Both the position numbers and the translations under genes were made by a program. This document shows positions 53,474-61,675 of a DNA stretch of 64,000 nucleotides, piece after piece. Every line of letters begins with the position of its first letter. Within the stretch, counting starts at the first letter, position 1. Source of the stretch: Paraflavitalea sp. CAU 1676 (lineage in GTDB: Bacteria; Bacteroidota; Bacteroidia; Chitinophagales; Chitinophagaceae); NCBI RefSeq assembly GCF_029223285.1, contig NZ_JARHUJ010000008.1, forward strand, positions 62,001 to 126,000. The letters run 5' to 3'. The notes below the pieces were generated by a model. The model made no database searches. It worked only from the letters and a program-made list of their open reading frames with translations, and was not told where the DNA came from.

Positions 53474-53530
53474 GTGACTCCCCCTGGGACTCGAACACGT
53501 AACCCCTTCATCAAGAACCATCTTGTAGTA
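53474..53530 (-). pseudogene. Possible tRNA 3'-fragment
   Basis: Read on the minus strand, the sequence carries a canonical T-loop (GTTCGAGTCCC), an acceptor-like GGGGGAGTCA and an anticodon-arm-like TTCTTGATGAAGGGGTT. No matching 5' acceptor or D-arm is seen, the T-stem arms (ACGTG / CCCAG) do not pair and no CCA follows. It looks like a decayed or partial tRNA, of the kind left at integration sites; anticodon identity cannot be fixed. Confidence 0.4.
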
Positions 53531-53574
53531 ATAATGTCTTAACAACAAACCTTTTACCTTTTTTGATGTTTTAC

Positions 53575-53582
53575 TACTTTTG
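53575..53582 (+). promoter_or_regulatory. -7 element of bshB1, TACTTTTG
   Basis: An exact TAnnTTTG match 27 bases before the start codon. Confidence 0.5.
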
Positions 53583-53609
53583 ACGCGCATTTAACTGCAA
53601 AAATCAGGT

Positions 53610-54347
53610 ATGAAATTAGACATTCTCGCCATTGGCGTGCACCCGGACGATGTTGAACTGGGTTGTTCCGGAACGCTCCTCAATGAGATCAGGGTTGGAA
53701 AAAAAGTTGGTATTCTTGACCTTACACAGGGGGAGCTAGGCACCCGCGGAACCATCGAAACACGTTACGCCGAAGCTGCTGTCGCTGCCCAGATTTTAGG
53801 CGTACAGGTGCGGGAGAACCTCAAAATGCGCGATGGCTTTTTCCGCAATGACGAAGAACATCAGTTGCAATTGATACGAGCTATTCGTAAGTACCAGCCC
53901 GAGATCGTGATCGCCAACATCCTCGACGATCGCCATCCCGACCATGGCCGCGCAGGGCATCTCATCGCAGACGCCTGCTTTCTATCCGGATTGGTCAAGA
54001 TAGAGACGAAAGATGAGCAGGGAAATCCACAGGCGCGCTGGAGACCCAAATACGTACTGCACTACATGCAGGACTGGTTTCATGAACCCGATATTCTCAT
54101 AGACATCAGTGATGTGTTTGAGCAACGCATGAAATCAATCGAAGCTTATTCAACACAATTCTTCAATGGAGGTCCTGATAACAAAGAGCCTCAGACCTAT
54201 ATCTCCTCTCCCGATTTTCTGGACAGCGTTATCGCGCGTGCGCGTATGTTGGGCAAAAGGATCGGCGTAAAGTATGCAGAAGGATTTATCAGCGAGAAAA
54301 AGATCGGAATCAGGAATTTAGATGCGCTGGTACAGGTAGAAACCTAG
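53610..54347 (+). CDS. bshB1: Bacillithiol biosynthesis deacetylase BshB1
   Basis: A 245-residue LmbE-family zinc deacetylase that converts GlcNAc-malate to GlcN-malate in bacillithiol synthesis. The metal motif is VHPDDVELGCSG (11-22), followed by LTQGELGTRGT and the substrate/metal segment DDRHPDHGRAGHLI. The BshB1 hallmark FFNGGPDNKEPQTYI region and length match. Neither bshA nor bshC is in this window. It is preceded by the tRNA-like fragment. Confidence 0.93.
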   Translation: MKLDILAIGVHPDDVELGCSGTLLNEIRVGKKVGILDLTQGELGTRGTIETRYAEAAVAAQILGVQVRENLKMRDGFFRNDEEHQLQLIRAIRKYQPEIVIANILDDRHPDHGRAGHLIADACFLSGLVKIETKDEQGNPQARWRPKYVLHYMQDWFHEPDILIDISDVFEQRMKSIEAYSTQFFNGGPDNKEPQTYISSPDFLDSVIARARMLGKRIGVKYAEGFISEKKIGIRNLDALVQVET

Positions 54348-54447
54348 GCATTTGTCGCCCGATTGTCACATACGTTAGCGTCTCGCCAAATTTTCAAATC
54401 CGGCATAGGTATTGCACAAATTGAGCGTTTATTAGGTCGAATAAGCG

Positions 54448-54455
54448 TACCTTTG
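54448..54455 (+). promoter_or_regulatory. -7 element of the desaturase gene, TACCTTTG
   Basis: An exact TAnnTTTG match; a TTG 24 bases upstream (54421-54423) is a slightly distant -33 candidate. The leader would be about 20 bases. Confidence 0.5.
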
Positions 54456-54481
54456 CAACCATTTATAACAAATTGAATTTC

Positions 54482-55552
54482 ATGTCAACGCCTAAGTTTG
54501 CAAACGTTCCACACTCTTTCCACGCTGAATTGAAAAAGCGTATTGGTAACTACTTCGAAGAGGTGGGCAAATCTCAAACGGGAGACTTTCCGATTTTCTT
54601 TAAGGCGGTGATCCTGATGATTGCCTTTATGGCCATTTACGTTCACCTCGTATTTTTTACGCCGAATGTATTTTTCCAGATACTGGAAAGTGTGTTGCTG
54701 GGTGGTGTGGTAGCGGCCATCGGGTTTAATGTGATGCACGATGGTGCACACGGAAGTTTCAGCAAATACAAATGGATCAATTCCTTTGCTGCATTTTCAC
54801 TGAACATCCTTGGTGGCAACAGCTTTATGTGGAACATGAAGCACAATGTTATCCACCACGCTTATACGAACGTGGATGGTATCGATGATGATATCGACAT
54901 CCAACCCTGGATGCGCATGAGCTCTACCCAGAAGAAATATCGTTTGCACAAATATCAGCATATCTATTTCTGGTTCCTGTACTCGTTGCTCTATGTGTTC
55001 TGGATCTTCGTACTGGACTATCAGAAATATTTCAAGAGCAAGATCGGTAACATGCCGCTGAAGAAAATGAAGCTGAGCGATCACCTCGTGTTCTGGGGCT
55101 TCAAAATATTCCATCTTTTCCTTTTTGTTGGATTGCCGATCTACATGGTAGGGTTTACTTCCTGGCTCGTTAGTTTCTTAACGATGACACTGGTAGCCGG
55201 CCTGGTATTGAGCCTGGTGTTTCAATTGGCGCATACTGTTGAGCATACTGCTTTCCCCGTGCCCAACGTAGAGACCAACAGGCTCGATGACGAGTGGGCT
55301 GTTCACCAGATCAAGACCACTGCCAATTTTGCTACCAACAACAAACTGGTAAGCTGGCTGGTAGGTGGATTGAATTTTCAGATCGAGCATCACCTGTTCC
55401 CTAAGATCTCTCACATCCATTATCCTGCGATCAGCAAGATCATCCGTCAGGCTTGTCAGGAATACGGCATCAACTACATCGAGTACCCACGTGTACGCTA
55501 TGCAGTAGCTTCGCACGTAGCCTTCCTGAAGCAGATGGGAAGTGCCGCTTAA
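54482..55552 (+). CDS. Membrane fatty acid (acyl-lipid/acyl-CoA) desaturase
   Basis: This 356-residue membrane di-iron desaturase has the three His boxes: HDGAHGS (86-92), HNVIHHAYTN (121-130) and QIEHHLFP (about 297-304). The QxxHH form of the last box is typical of front-end and acyl-lipid desaturases. Four hydrophobic segments flank them (starting at 43 and 64). No cytochrome b5 domain is fused. It inserts a double bond into membrane acyl chains, probably for fluidity control in the cold. ATG 54482 is preferred over a TTG nine bases upstream. Confidence 0.92.
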   Translation: MSTPKFANVPHSFHAELKKRIGNYFEEVGKSQTGDFPIFFKAVILMIAFMAIYVHLVFFTPNVFFQILESVLLGGVVAAIGFNVMHDGAHGSFSKYKWINSFAAFSLNILGGNSFMWNMKHNVIHHAYTNVDGIDDDIDIQPWMRMSSTQKKYRLHKYQHIYFWFLYSLLYVFWIFVLDYQKYFKSKIGNMPLKKMKLSDHLVFWGFKIFHLFLFVGLPIYMVGFTSWLVSFLTMTLVAGLVLSLVFQLAHTVEHTAFPVPNVETNRLDDEWAVHQIKTTANFATNNKLVSWLVGGLNFQIEHHLFPKISHIHYPAISKIIRQACQEYGINYIEYPRVRYAVASHVAFLKQMGSAA

Positions 55553-55581
55553 GAACGTAAGAGCGCAAATACACAACATAC

Positions 55582-55617
55582 AAAGCCCGGAATGGTCAAG
55601 TGCCCTTCCGGGCTTTT
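55582..55617 (+). terminator. Terminator of the desaturase gene
   Basis: A perfect 11-bp stem AAAGCCCGGAA / TTCCGGGCTTT with a 13-base loop and a T-tail of four. Confidence 0.8.
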
Positions 55618-55708
55618 GGTTTCCCCGATTCACCACCTTTGCCAGCCCCTCCACCGGCAGCACGCAACTATTAACCCTCATTTTACGTCTTGTTCCCGGC
55701 TAAAAAAC

Positions 55709-55736
55709 TATTTTTGCACTTCAATTTTTAAAGGAG
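55709..55736 (+). promoter_or_regulatory. Promoter and Shine-Dalgarno of aguB
   Basis: TATTTTTG (55709-55716) with a TTG 16 bases upstream, then AGGAG (55732-55736) five bases before the ATG. A clear Shine-Dalgarno is unusual in this window, and it fixes the aguB start at 55742 instead of upstream in-frame codons. Confidence 0.65.
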
Positions 55737-55741
55737 CTAAA

Positions 55742-56620
55742 ATGTCAACAGTAAAAGTAGGTTTGGTGCAAATGAGCTGCACTGCCAACAAAGAAGAGAA
55801 CCTCCAAAAGGCGATCGAAAAAGTGAAAGAGGCAGCAGCCAAAGGCGCGCAGATCGTTTGTCTGCAGGAATTGTTCACATCACTCTATTTCTGCGATGTG
55901 GAAGATTACGAGAACTTCAAACTGGCCGAGCCCATTCCCGGGCCTTCTACCGACGCCCTCAGCAAAGTGGCGAAGGAAGCCGGCGTAGTGGTCATCGCTT
56001 CTTTGTTCGAAAAGAGAGCACAAGGTCTTTACCACAATACCACCGCTATACTCGATGCCGACGGCTCGTACCTCGGCAAGTACCGCAAAATGCATATTCC
56101 CGACGATCCGGCTTACTACGAGAAGTTTTACTTCACGCCCGGCGACCTAGGTTACAAAGTATTTAAAACAAAGTTTGCCACCTTCGGTGTGCTCATCTGC
56201 TGGGATCAATGGTATCCCGAAGCGGCGCGCATCACTTCGCTCATGGGTGCTGAGATCCTGTTCTATCCCACCGCCATCGGTTGGGCTACGGCGCAGGATG
56301 AAGCCACCAACACCGAGCAATACAATGCCTGGCAAACCATTCAACGCAGTCACTCCGTGGCCAACGGTGTACACGTAGTGAGTGTAAACCGCGTAGGTCT
56401 GGAACAGGATGGCGCCATGAAGTTCTGGGGCGGTTCTTTCGTTTCCAATCCCTTTGGTTCGCTGATCTATAAAGCATCACACGACCAGGAAGAAGTAGAA
56501 GTGGTTGAGATCGACCTTAAGAAAACCGATCGCTACCGTACGCACTGGCCGTTCATGCGCGACCGTCGTATCGACTCGTACCAGCCAATCACCAGGCGTT
56601 ATATCGACGAAGAGATCTAA
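55742..56620 (+). CDS. aguB: N-carbamoylputrescine amidase
   Basis: A 292-residue nitrilase-family amidase that hydrolyses N-carbamoylputrescine to putrescine, CO2 and ammonia. The Glu-Lys-Cys triad is Glu43 (CLQELFTS), Lys116 (KYRKMHIPDD) and Cys153 (LICWDQWYPEAAR). QELFTSLYFC and the C-terminal FMRDRRIDSYQ match the AguB subfamily. The adjacent downstream gene encodes the preceding enzyme, so the operon completes the agmatine-to-putrescine route. Confidence 0.94.
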   Translation: MSTVKVGLVQMSCTANKEENLQKAIEKVKEAAAKGAQIVCLQELFTSLYFCDVEDYENFKLAEPIPGPSTDALSKVAKEAGVVVIASLFEKRAQGLYHNTTAILDADGSYLGKYRKMHIPDDPAYYEKFYFTPGDLGYKVFKTKFATFGVLICWDQWYPEAARITSLMGAEILFYPTAIGWATAQDEATNTEQYNAWQTIQRSHSVANGVHVVSVNRVGLEQDGAMKFWGGSFVSNPFGSLIYKASHDQEEVEVVEIDLKKTDRYRTHWPFMRDRRIDSYQPITRRYIDEEI

Positions 56621-56716
56621 CCATATTCATGCTCAATGTTCGCGAGCGGAGCACTGCCATCAGCGCCACCACATCCGGACATTGGGCATTTTACTTTTCT
56701 AAAACTATCCGCTTTC

Positions 56717-57763
56717 ATGGAAGCTGTTACGCCCAAAAGTTTAGGTTACTATTTCCCTGCCGAATTTGCGCCGCACGAAGCTACCTGGCTCAGCTGGCCG
56801 CACAAGGAAGCCTCCTGGCCCGGCAAGATCGACGCTATCTATCCCTATTATAGTCAGTTCATCAGCGAACTTTCGCTGAGCGAAAAAGTGCGCATCAACG
56901 TGGCCAATGAGGCCATGAAGAACTTCGCCCTGAAATATATCCGCGAAGCCGGCGCCGACCTCAGCCAGGTGGAATTCTTTATCCATCCCACCAATGATGC
57001 GTGGTGCAGGGATCATGGTCCGGCCTTCCTGATCAACCCTAAAGCTGATATCAAAAAAGTGATCGTCGACTGGGGGTACAATGCCTGGGGCGGTAAATAT
57101 CCTCCCTTCGACCTCGACGATGTGATCCCTACATTGATCGGTAAGGAATTCAATATTCCCGTATACAATCCCGGTATCGTGATGGAAGGCGGTTCGGTAG
57201 AATTCAATGGCAAAGGCACTTTGCTGACATCTACTGCCTGCCTGCTCAACCCTAACCGCAACCCGCACCTGAACCAACAGCAAATAGAGGATTACCTGTA
57301 CAACTACTACGGAGTAGAGCAGGTACTCTGGGTCGATGAGGGCATTGTGGGTGATGATACCGACGGTCATATCGACGATACCGTTCGCTTCGTGAACGAG
57401 GATACAGTGCTTACGGTGATCGAAGAGAACAAACAGGATGAGAACTACGAACTGCTGCAAACCAACCTGCAGCAATTGAAAGCGATGCGCCTGCTGAACG
57501 GCAAACAGCTCAACATCATAGAGCTGCCCATGCCCGATGCAGTGGTATATGACGACCAGCGCCTGCCGGCTTCTTATGCTAATTTCTGCATTGCCAATAA
57601 ATCGGTGATCGTTCCTACCTTCCGTTGCGATAAGGACGACAAGGCCTTACAGATCATTCAGCAATCATTCCCCGACCGCAAAGTGGTGGGTATCGATTCT
57701 ACAGAGATCATCTGGGGACTCGGCAGCTTCCACTGCCTCAGCCAGCAGGAACCGGCTGTATAG
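56717..57763 (+). CDS. aguA: Agmatine deiminase
   Basis: A 348-residue peptidylarginine-deiminase-fold enzyme that converts agmatine to N-carbamoylputrescine. Motifs: TWLSWPHKEASWPG at the N-terminus, DAWCRDHGPAFLIN (Asp/Arg/His), GGSVEFNGKGTLLTS and the nucleophile Cys340 in GSFHCLSQQEP, a small variation on the usual GNIHCITQQ. ATG 56717 is preferred because the chain then starts at the family's typical N-terminus; the longer frame from 56636 adds a non-conserved tail. The gene follows aguB in the same operon after 96 bases. Confidence 0.93.
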   Translation: MEAVTPKSLGYYFPAEFAPHEATWLSWPHKEASWPGKIDAIYPYYSQFISELSLSEKVRINVANEAMKNFALKYIREAGADLSQVEFFIHPTNDAWCRDHGPAFLINPKADIKKVIVDWGYNAWGGKYPPFDLDDVIPTLIGKEFNIPVYNPGIVMEGGSVEFNGKGTLLTSTACLLNPNRNPHLNQQQIEDYLYNYYGVEQVLWVDEGIVGDDTDGHIDDTVRFVNEDTVLTVIEENKQDENYELLQTNLQQLKAMRLLNGKQLNIIELPMPDAVVYDDQRLPASYANFCIANKSVIVPTFRCDKDDKALQIIQQSFPDRKVVGIDSTEIIWGLGSFHCLSQQEPAV

Positions 57764-58152
57764 GTAGGCACGCGCCAAGGCACTACGTTGCTGCAGTGTT
57801 CGGATAAAAGTGCAGCTGGTGGCAAGTATTATCCGCTGGGAGTTCAGGCAAAAGCCGTGTGTAGTTCACGTGGTATTCTCTTGAATAGCACTGGATACTT
57901 ACCGGATACCCTACAGAAACATATGTCTATAGAGAGTATGTCCAGAGGGTCTGTGGTATATCTCCAGTATGGTTTCAGGCGGGTACCTATGGATTCCGTA
58001 CGGAGTAAGTACGGATGATGACGCCAGGAAGGGTTCTATAGGTGCTCTGTAAGTGCTCTGTAGTTGCTCTGTAGGTGCTCTATAGTTTTCGCCATATTAT
58101 AGTAAATTGTAATGCTTTATGGCCGGATTTTACCGGTCTGGTGGTATAAAAG
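57764..58152. other. Intergenic region with 11-bp tandem repeats
   Basis: The gap between aguA and the convergent DUF2911 gene has an unsupported 76-codon open frame and short reiterated words such as GTACGG and TCCAGTATGG. From 58032 to 58084 it holds four 11-bp units of the form GGTGCTCTGTA plus a degenerate fifth. Nothing else was seen. Confidence 0.5.
58032..58084. repeat. 11-bp tandem repeat (four units plus one degenerate)
   Basis: Units are GGTGCTCTGTA, AGTGCTCTGTA, GTTGCTCTGTA and GGTGCTCTATA, head to tail, preceded by GGTTCTATA. They are non-coding on both strands as far as can be seen. Confidence 0.85.
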
Positions 58153-58184
58153 AAAACGGGCTGACCAATGGGTCAGCCCGTTTT
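58153..58184. terminator. Bidirectional terminator
   Basis: A perfect 14-bp stem AAAACGGGCTGACC / GGTCAGCCCGTTTT with an AATG loop. T-rich tails exist on both strands. It lies 20 bases behind the stop of the DUF2911 gene. Confidence 0.85.
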
Positions 58185-58204
58185 CGTATGAAGTGTTAAG
58201 GTGC

Positions 58205-59074
58205 TTATCCTTTAACAAGCGATTTCGCGGTGAGCTTAGCGATCAGCTTCTTATTCAGCGCTACATAATCATCGTTCTTGGCCTCTGTAGCCAGTTCGAT
58301 CGATTTGTTGGCAGTAGCGATGGCATCGGCTTTTTTGCCCAGCCTGGCCTCGCAATTGGCCTTCTGATGCAATACCCAGTATGCTTTGGGGTTCAGCTCA
58401 GCTGCCTTGTTGAACCACTCGAGTGACTTATTAAGGTCTTTGTTGTTATCGAGGTAATACAGCGCCGCTACGAAGTAAGGCTTTTTGGCTTCTTCTCCGC
58501 TGCCATTGATGGTTTGATCGATCTGGGCCATGATCTTGCTGTCGATATCGGTTTGGATGGGCAGCTTAACCACGGTTTTGTCCCACTGGATCTGCAGTTC
58601 GCAGCTGCTGGGCTTTACATTCACGAATTGCATGGTGAATGATTCGGCTGCAGCGGGCACCAGTGCAGACTTTACTTTTACACGCACCACATCGCTCTCT
58701 TGTTTGTAAGCAGCGGGGGCGGTTACGTCGAGCTGTTTGGTAATGATGAGGGTCCAGGTGGTGGCTTCGGGAATGCTCAGCAGTCCGTATTTACCGGCAG
58801 GCACTTTGGTGCCGCCGATGATCACATCATCACCGAAGGTGAGGACGGTAGCCTGGTTGGCACCTGTGCGCCATACTTTGCCATAGGGAACCAGGTCGCC
58901 CATGATCTTACGGCCTTTCATGACGGGACGCGAATAGGATAATTCGATATTCGCCAGTCCGAAATCCTGCTTAATGGTTTGTGTGGGTGATGGCGCCGGT
59001 GTCTTCAGTGGCTGTGCGTATCCGGCATACGCGGTCAGAAGCGTGAAAGCAACTACGTTGATGGTTTTGCGCAT
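58205..59074 (-). CDS. DUF2911 exported protein with C-terminal TPR
   Basis: This 289-residue protein has a signal peptide (ends GYAQ), a DUF2911 domain (about 30-180, IELSYSRPVMKGRKIMGDLVPYGKVWRTGANQATVL, quoted here only as IELSYSRP and GKVWRTGANQAT) and a TPR pair (KDLNKSLEWFNKAAELNPKAY, in part, and KADAIATANKSIELA). DUF2911 is common in Bacteroidota periplasm and has no known biochemical role. It lies 64 bases downstream of the anti-sigma/TonB gene and could be in the same transcription unit. Confidence 0.88.
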   Translation of the reverse strand: MRKTINVVAFTLLTAYAGYAQPLKTPAPSPTQTIKQDFGLANIELSYSRPVMKGRKIMGDLVPYGKVWRTGANQATVLTFGDDVIIGGTKVPAGKYGLLSIPEATTWTLIITKQLDVTAPAAYKQESDVVRVKVKSALVPAAAESFTMQFVNVKPSSCELQIQWDKTVVKLPIQTDIDSKIMAQIDQTINGSGEEAKKPYFVAALYYLDNNKDLNKSLEWFNKAAELNPKAYWVLHQKANCEARLGKKADAIATANKSIELATEAKNDDYVALNKKLIAKLTAKSLVKG

Positions 59075-59138
59075 GGCAATTAAATTTTCGCGAAGGTAAT
59101 CGATAATTGCTGTGCGTAAAGAAGAGTTATACAGGTGG

Positions 59139-60773
59139 TTAGAAAGTAACGACTACCGAAGTTTTTGCTTTACGTCCCTTGAGGAGTTTCCAGGCCGGGC
59201 CTGCTTTGATGAGGCGGATAGCTTCATCGTCATAGGCTGTGCCCAATGATTCTTCTATTTTGAAGTTGGAGAGGGTTCCTTTCTTGCTTACTTCGAACGA
59301 TACGACCACCTTACCCGCGCCGGGAGCGCCATTAGCGGGGATGCGAACGTTTTGCGCGAGGTATTGCTGGTATTTGATCCAGCCGTATTCGGGCTGGGCA
59401 TCGCCGGCGAGTTGTGTAGCATTCGCTTCCCGGAGGGCTTTTTGTTTAGCCTCGAAGTTATAGGCGACGTTGTTGTCGGCTTCTGTGCTTACGTTGGCCG
59501 CGCGGGTATTGAGCAAGGGATTGGGCGCTTTATTGCCCAATTGGTTCAGGGCAATATTGTTGTCGAAGCTGTTGTTGGAAAGCTGCACATTTTGGGTATA
59601 GTAACCCGAAAGGCCCACCGCTACGTTCACTACGGAGTCGTTGGCCGGAATCTTGAAATATCCTTTGTGGTCGGTGAAATAATCCTGCCGGCCATCTACC
59701 CGCACCAGGGCATTGGAAATAGGATTTTGTGATTGGTCGGTTACGCGGCCGCTGATATAACCGCTCAGCAGCGCATCCGGATTCTTTTTGGCCTGGCGTG
59801 CGCTGAGTTCTTTGCGGGATTGGTTCATCGTGAGCTCACGTGGCTTGGTAAGATAGCCGGCGGCGCTGGTATCGCGCGTTGTTTTACCAATAACGATCTG
59901 CTCGTAATCGACCGGTTTATTGGCTGCGAGGGGATTCTTCTTCGATCTTTGTTCATATACCCTGCTAAAATTAGTGGTGCTGTCAAAGGTATCGGTGATG
60001 CGCAGGTTGTTGGCGACTTCCTGCTTTTTCAGTTCTGTCGTGGCGACGGCGTCTTTCTTCAGGGTTGTAACGGGTGGTTCTATGACTTTTAAGTCGCCCT
60101 CTGCGCCATTTGCCAAAACCAGGCCCTCTTCCTGTTTGGCTGCTGCATCAGAACTTGGCTTAGGAAGTGGCCTATAGTACCTATCGCCTGAATATGATGA
60201 TTGACTTAAATTCGCTGAATAACCATAACTATCCTGTTTGCCGGCAATAAATGCCGATTTGGTAGAATCCCCGCGCGTTAATGCATTGGCATCAAACTTC
60301 AATGGGGTAGAATCCGCAGGTGCTGCTGATGCATCCGCTGATGGGGCCGGCTGGGGCGTCACGACAGCATTCGCCTCCGGCATCTTTTTTTGTGTGGTGA
60401 TGGCCAGTTGATCCTTTGACTCCGCGCTGTTAAGCTGGTTCAAAGAAAGATAAGCGACGACGGCCCCAATGATGACAACCGCAGCGGCGGCAGCGGCCTG
60501 CCACCAACGGAAGGCGATAACCGGCGCGGCATTGCGCCTGTCTTTGGGGGTAACCCGATCGTACAGTTGCTGGCGCAGATCGGCCAGGTTGGCTTCGACT
60601 GCCTTTTTATCGGCAGCCTGAGGTTGTTGCATGCCCTCGATGGCGTCGGCCAGAAAAGGATCATCCAGGGCAGCCATCTCCAGGGCGTGCATCTCGGCAG
60701 GCAGCATTTTGCCCTCGAGATATCGCTGGATATCTGCTGCTGAATAATGCTTTATATGGTCGGTATCAGGCAT
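59139..60773 (-). CDS. Anti-sigma-like protein fused to carboxypeptidase-regulatory and TonB C-terminal domains
   Basis: This 544-residue inner membrane protein starts with a cytoplasmic segment (1-90) of Bacteroidota anti-sigma type (IQRYLEGKMLPAEMHALEMAALDDP..LADAIEGM). One membrane helix at about 91-110 (AAAAAAVVIIGAVVAYLSL) and a long low-complexity periplasmic linker follow. At about 340-400 is a carboxypeptidase-regulatory-like domain (ISGRVTDQSQNPISNALVRVDG, in part), and the last 80 residues form a TonB C-terminal domain (GWIKYQQYLAQNVRIP.. KVVVSFEVSKKGTLSNFKI). The gene follows its ECF sigma factor by eight bases. It probably senses the state of an outer-membrane partner and controls the sigma factor. 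Confidence 0.87.
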   Translation of the reverse strand: MPDTDHIKHYSAADIQRYLEGKMLPAEMHALEMAALDDPFLADAIEGMQQPQAADKKAVEANLADLRQQLYDRVTPKDRRNAAPVIAFRWWQAAAAAAVVIIGAVVAYLSLNQLNSAESKDQLAITTQKKMPEANAVVTPQPAPSADASAAPADSTPLKFDANALTRGDSTKSAFIAGKQDSYGYSANLSQSSYSGDRYYRPLPKPSSDAAAKQEEGLVLANGAEGDLKVIEPPVTTLKKDAVATTELKKQEVANNLRITDTFDSTTNFSRVYEQRSKKNPLAANKPVDYEQIVIGKTTRDTSAAGYLTKPRELTMNQSRKELSARQAKKNPDALLSGYISGRVTDQSQNPISNALVRVDGRQDYFTDHKGYFKIPANDSVVNVAVGLSGYYTQNVQLSNNSFDNNIALNQLGNKAPNPLLNTRAANVSTEADNNVAYNFEAKQKALREANATQLAGDAQPEYGWIKYQQYLAQNVRIPANGAPGAGKVVVSFEVSKKGTLSNFKIEESLGTAYDDEAIRLIKAGPAWKLLKGRKAKTSVVVTF

Positions 60774-60781
60774 GTATCTCT

Positions 60782-61381
60782 TTAACTTTTAATATTGATC
60801 AATTTTTCTGCTTCTTCCTCTTTTCCCATACAAACCCGGAGGTTTCGACGGCCGTTCTGGATATAACTGCGCACCCTGTTCCACTCGAGGCCCGTGATCT
60901 CTGCAATATCCTTATAACACTTGTTTTCAAGATAAAACAACTTCACGGCATCCCGTTGTTCTGTTGGAAGGGCCTCCAGGCATTTTTCCATTTTCCGGAG
61001 GTTTTCCTCCTTGGGACTTATACCCTCTGGATGCAATTCTTCCCCCGATTGCATATCGTCGGGATTAAATTCTGTGGTTTTTACGTTTTTTTGCTTGCGA
61101 AGTACCTGCAGGCAATAGTTTTTGGCCAATGAGTACAACCAGCTCCTGAAATTCTCCACCTGGTGTTTGGGCAACTTCTGTACCAGCTCTTCAAATACCT
61201 GCATTACAGCATCTTTGGCAGATTCGCTGTCGGGCATATACTTGAGGCATACCCCATACGTGAGGTCCATATAGCGTTGATAAAGCATGCCCAGCACTTC
61301 CAGATCGCCGGAAGACTGAAATTGCTTTACCAGGTCGATATCTGGCAAACCATTGTCTGTTATGTTCTTAAGAAATCCCAC
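60782..61381 (-). CDS. ECF RNA polymerase sigma factor paired with the TonB-type anti-sigma
   Basis: A 199-residue sigma-70 ECF factor: region 2 LEVLGMLYQRYMDLTYGVCLKYMPDSESAKDAVMQVFEELVQKL, represented here by LYQRYMDLTYGVCLKYM and KDAVMQVFEELVQKL, and region 4 PTEQRDAVKLFYLENKCYKDIAEITG plus VRSYIQNGRRNLRV as helix-turn-helix, again quoted in part. The initiator is GTG; the codon falls just before a highly conserved start of region 2. It is the first gene of the operon with the anti-sigma/TonB fusion and is divergent from the alpha-toroid gene. Confidence 0.9.
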   Translation of the reverse strand: MGFLKNITDNGLPDIDLVKQFQSSGDLEVLGMLYQRYMDLTYGVCLKYMPDSESAKDAVMQVFEELVQKLPKHQVENFRSWLYSLAKNYCLQVLRKQKNVKTTEFNPDDMQSGEELHPEGISPKEENLRKMEKCLEALPTEQRDAVKLFYLENKCYKDIAEITGLEWNRVRSYIQNGRRNLRVCMGKEEEAEKLINIKS

Positions 61382-61675
61382 GTGCCCTTAAAATTAGCAA
61401 AAGATACCATAATGGGATATGTAAATATCTGGTTCCCCAATATTTCGGTGCAGGGGCGGCTGAGCACCGCTTAATATATAAGTGATGGAATGCTATCGCA
61501 TTGTAAACTATAGTTGACTGACGGCCGATTGCAGCGTTAAAGAACATTAACAATTTTTATTGAACAATCTTTTATGTAATTCCGCCGGTAGGTACATCCT
61601 ACTGGTGTCAGCGGGCAGCGTATCGCGCTTCGATCTAACTGCCCCGCCATTTTCCTTCACCTAAATTTTGTGGCC
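61382..61675. other. Divergent intergenic region
   Basis: It separates the sigma factor gene from the alpha-toroid gene. Only near-miss promoter elements (TAnnnTTTG forms) are seen on both sides: TATCTTTTG on the minus strand just before the sigma gene, and TAAATTTTG on the plus strand just before 61676. No open frame or hairpin stands out. Confidence 0.35.

Noticed and set aside
57788-58018. A 76-codon ORF after aguA
   Set aside because: It spans reiterated words in non-coding DNA and shows no protein features.
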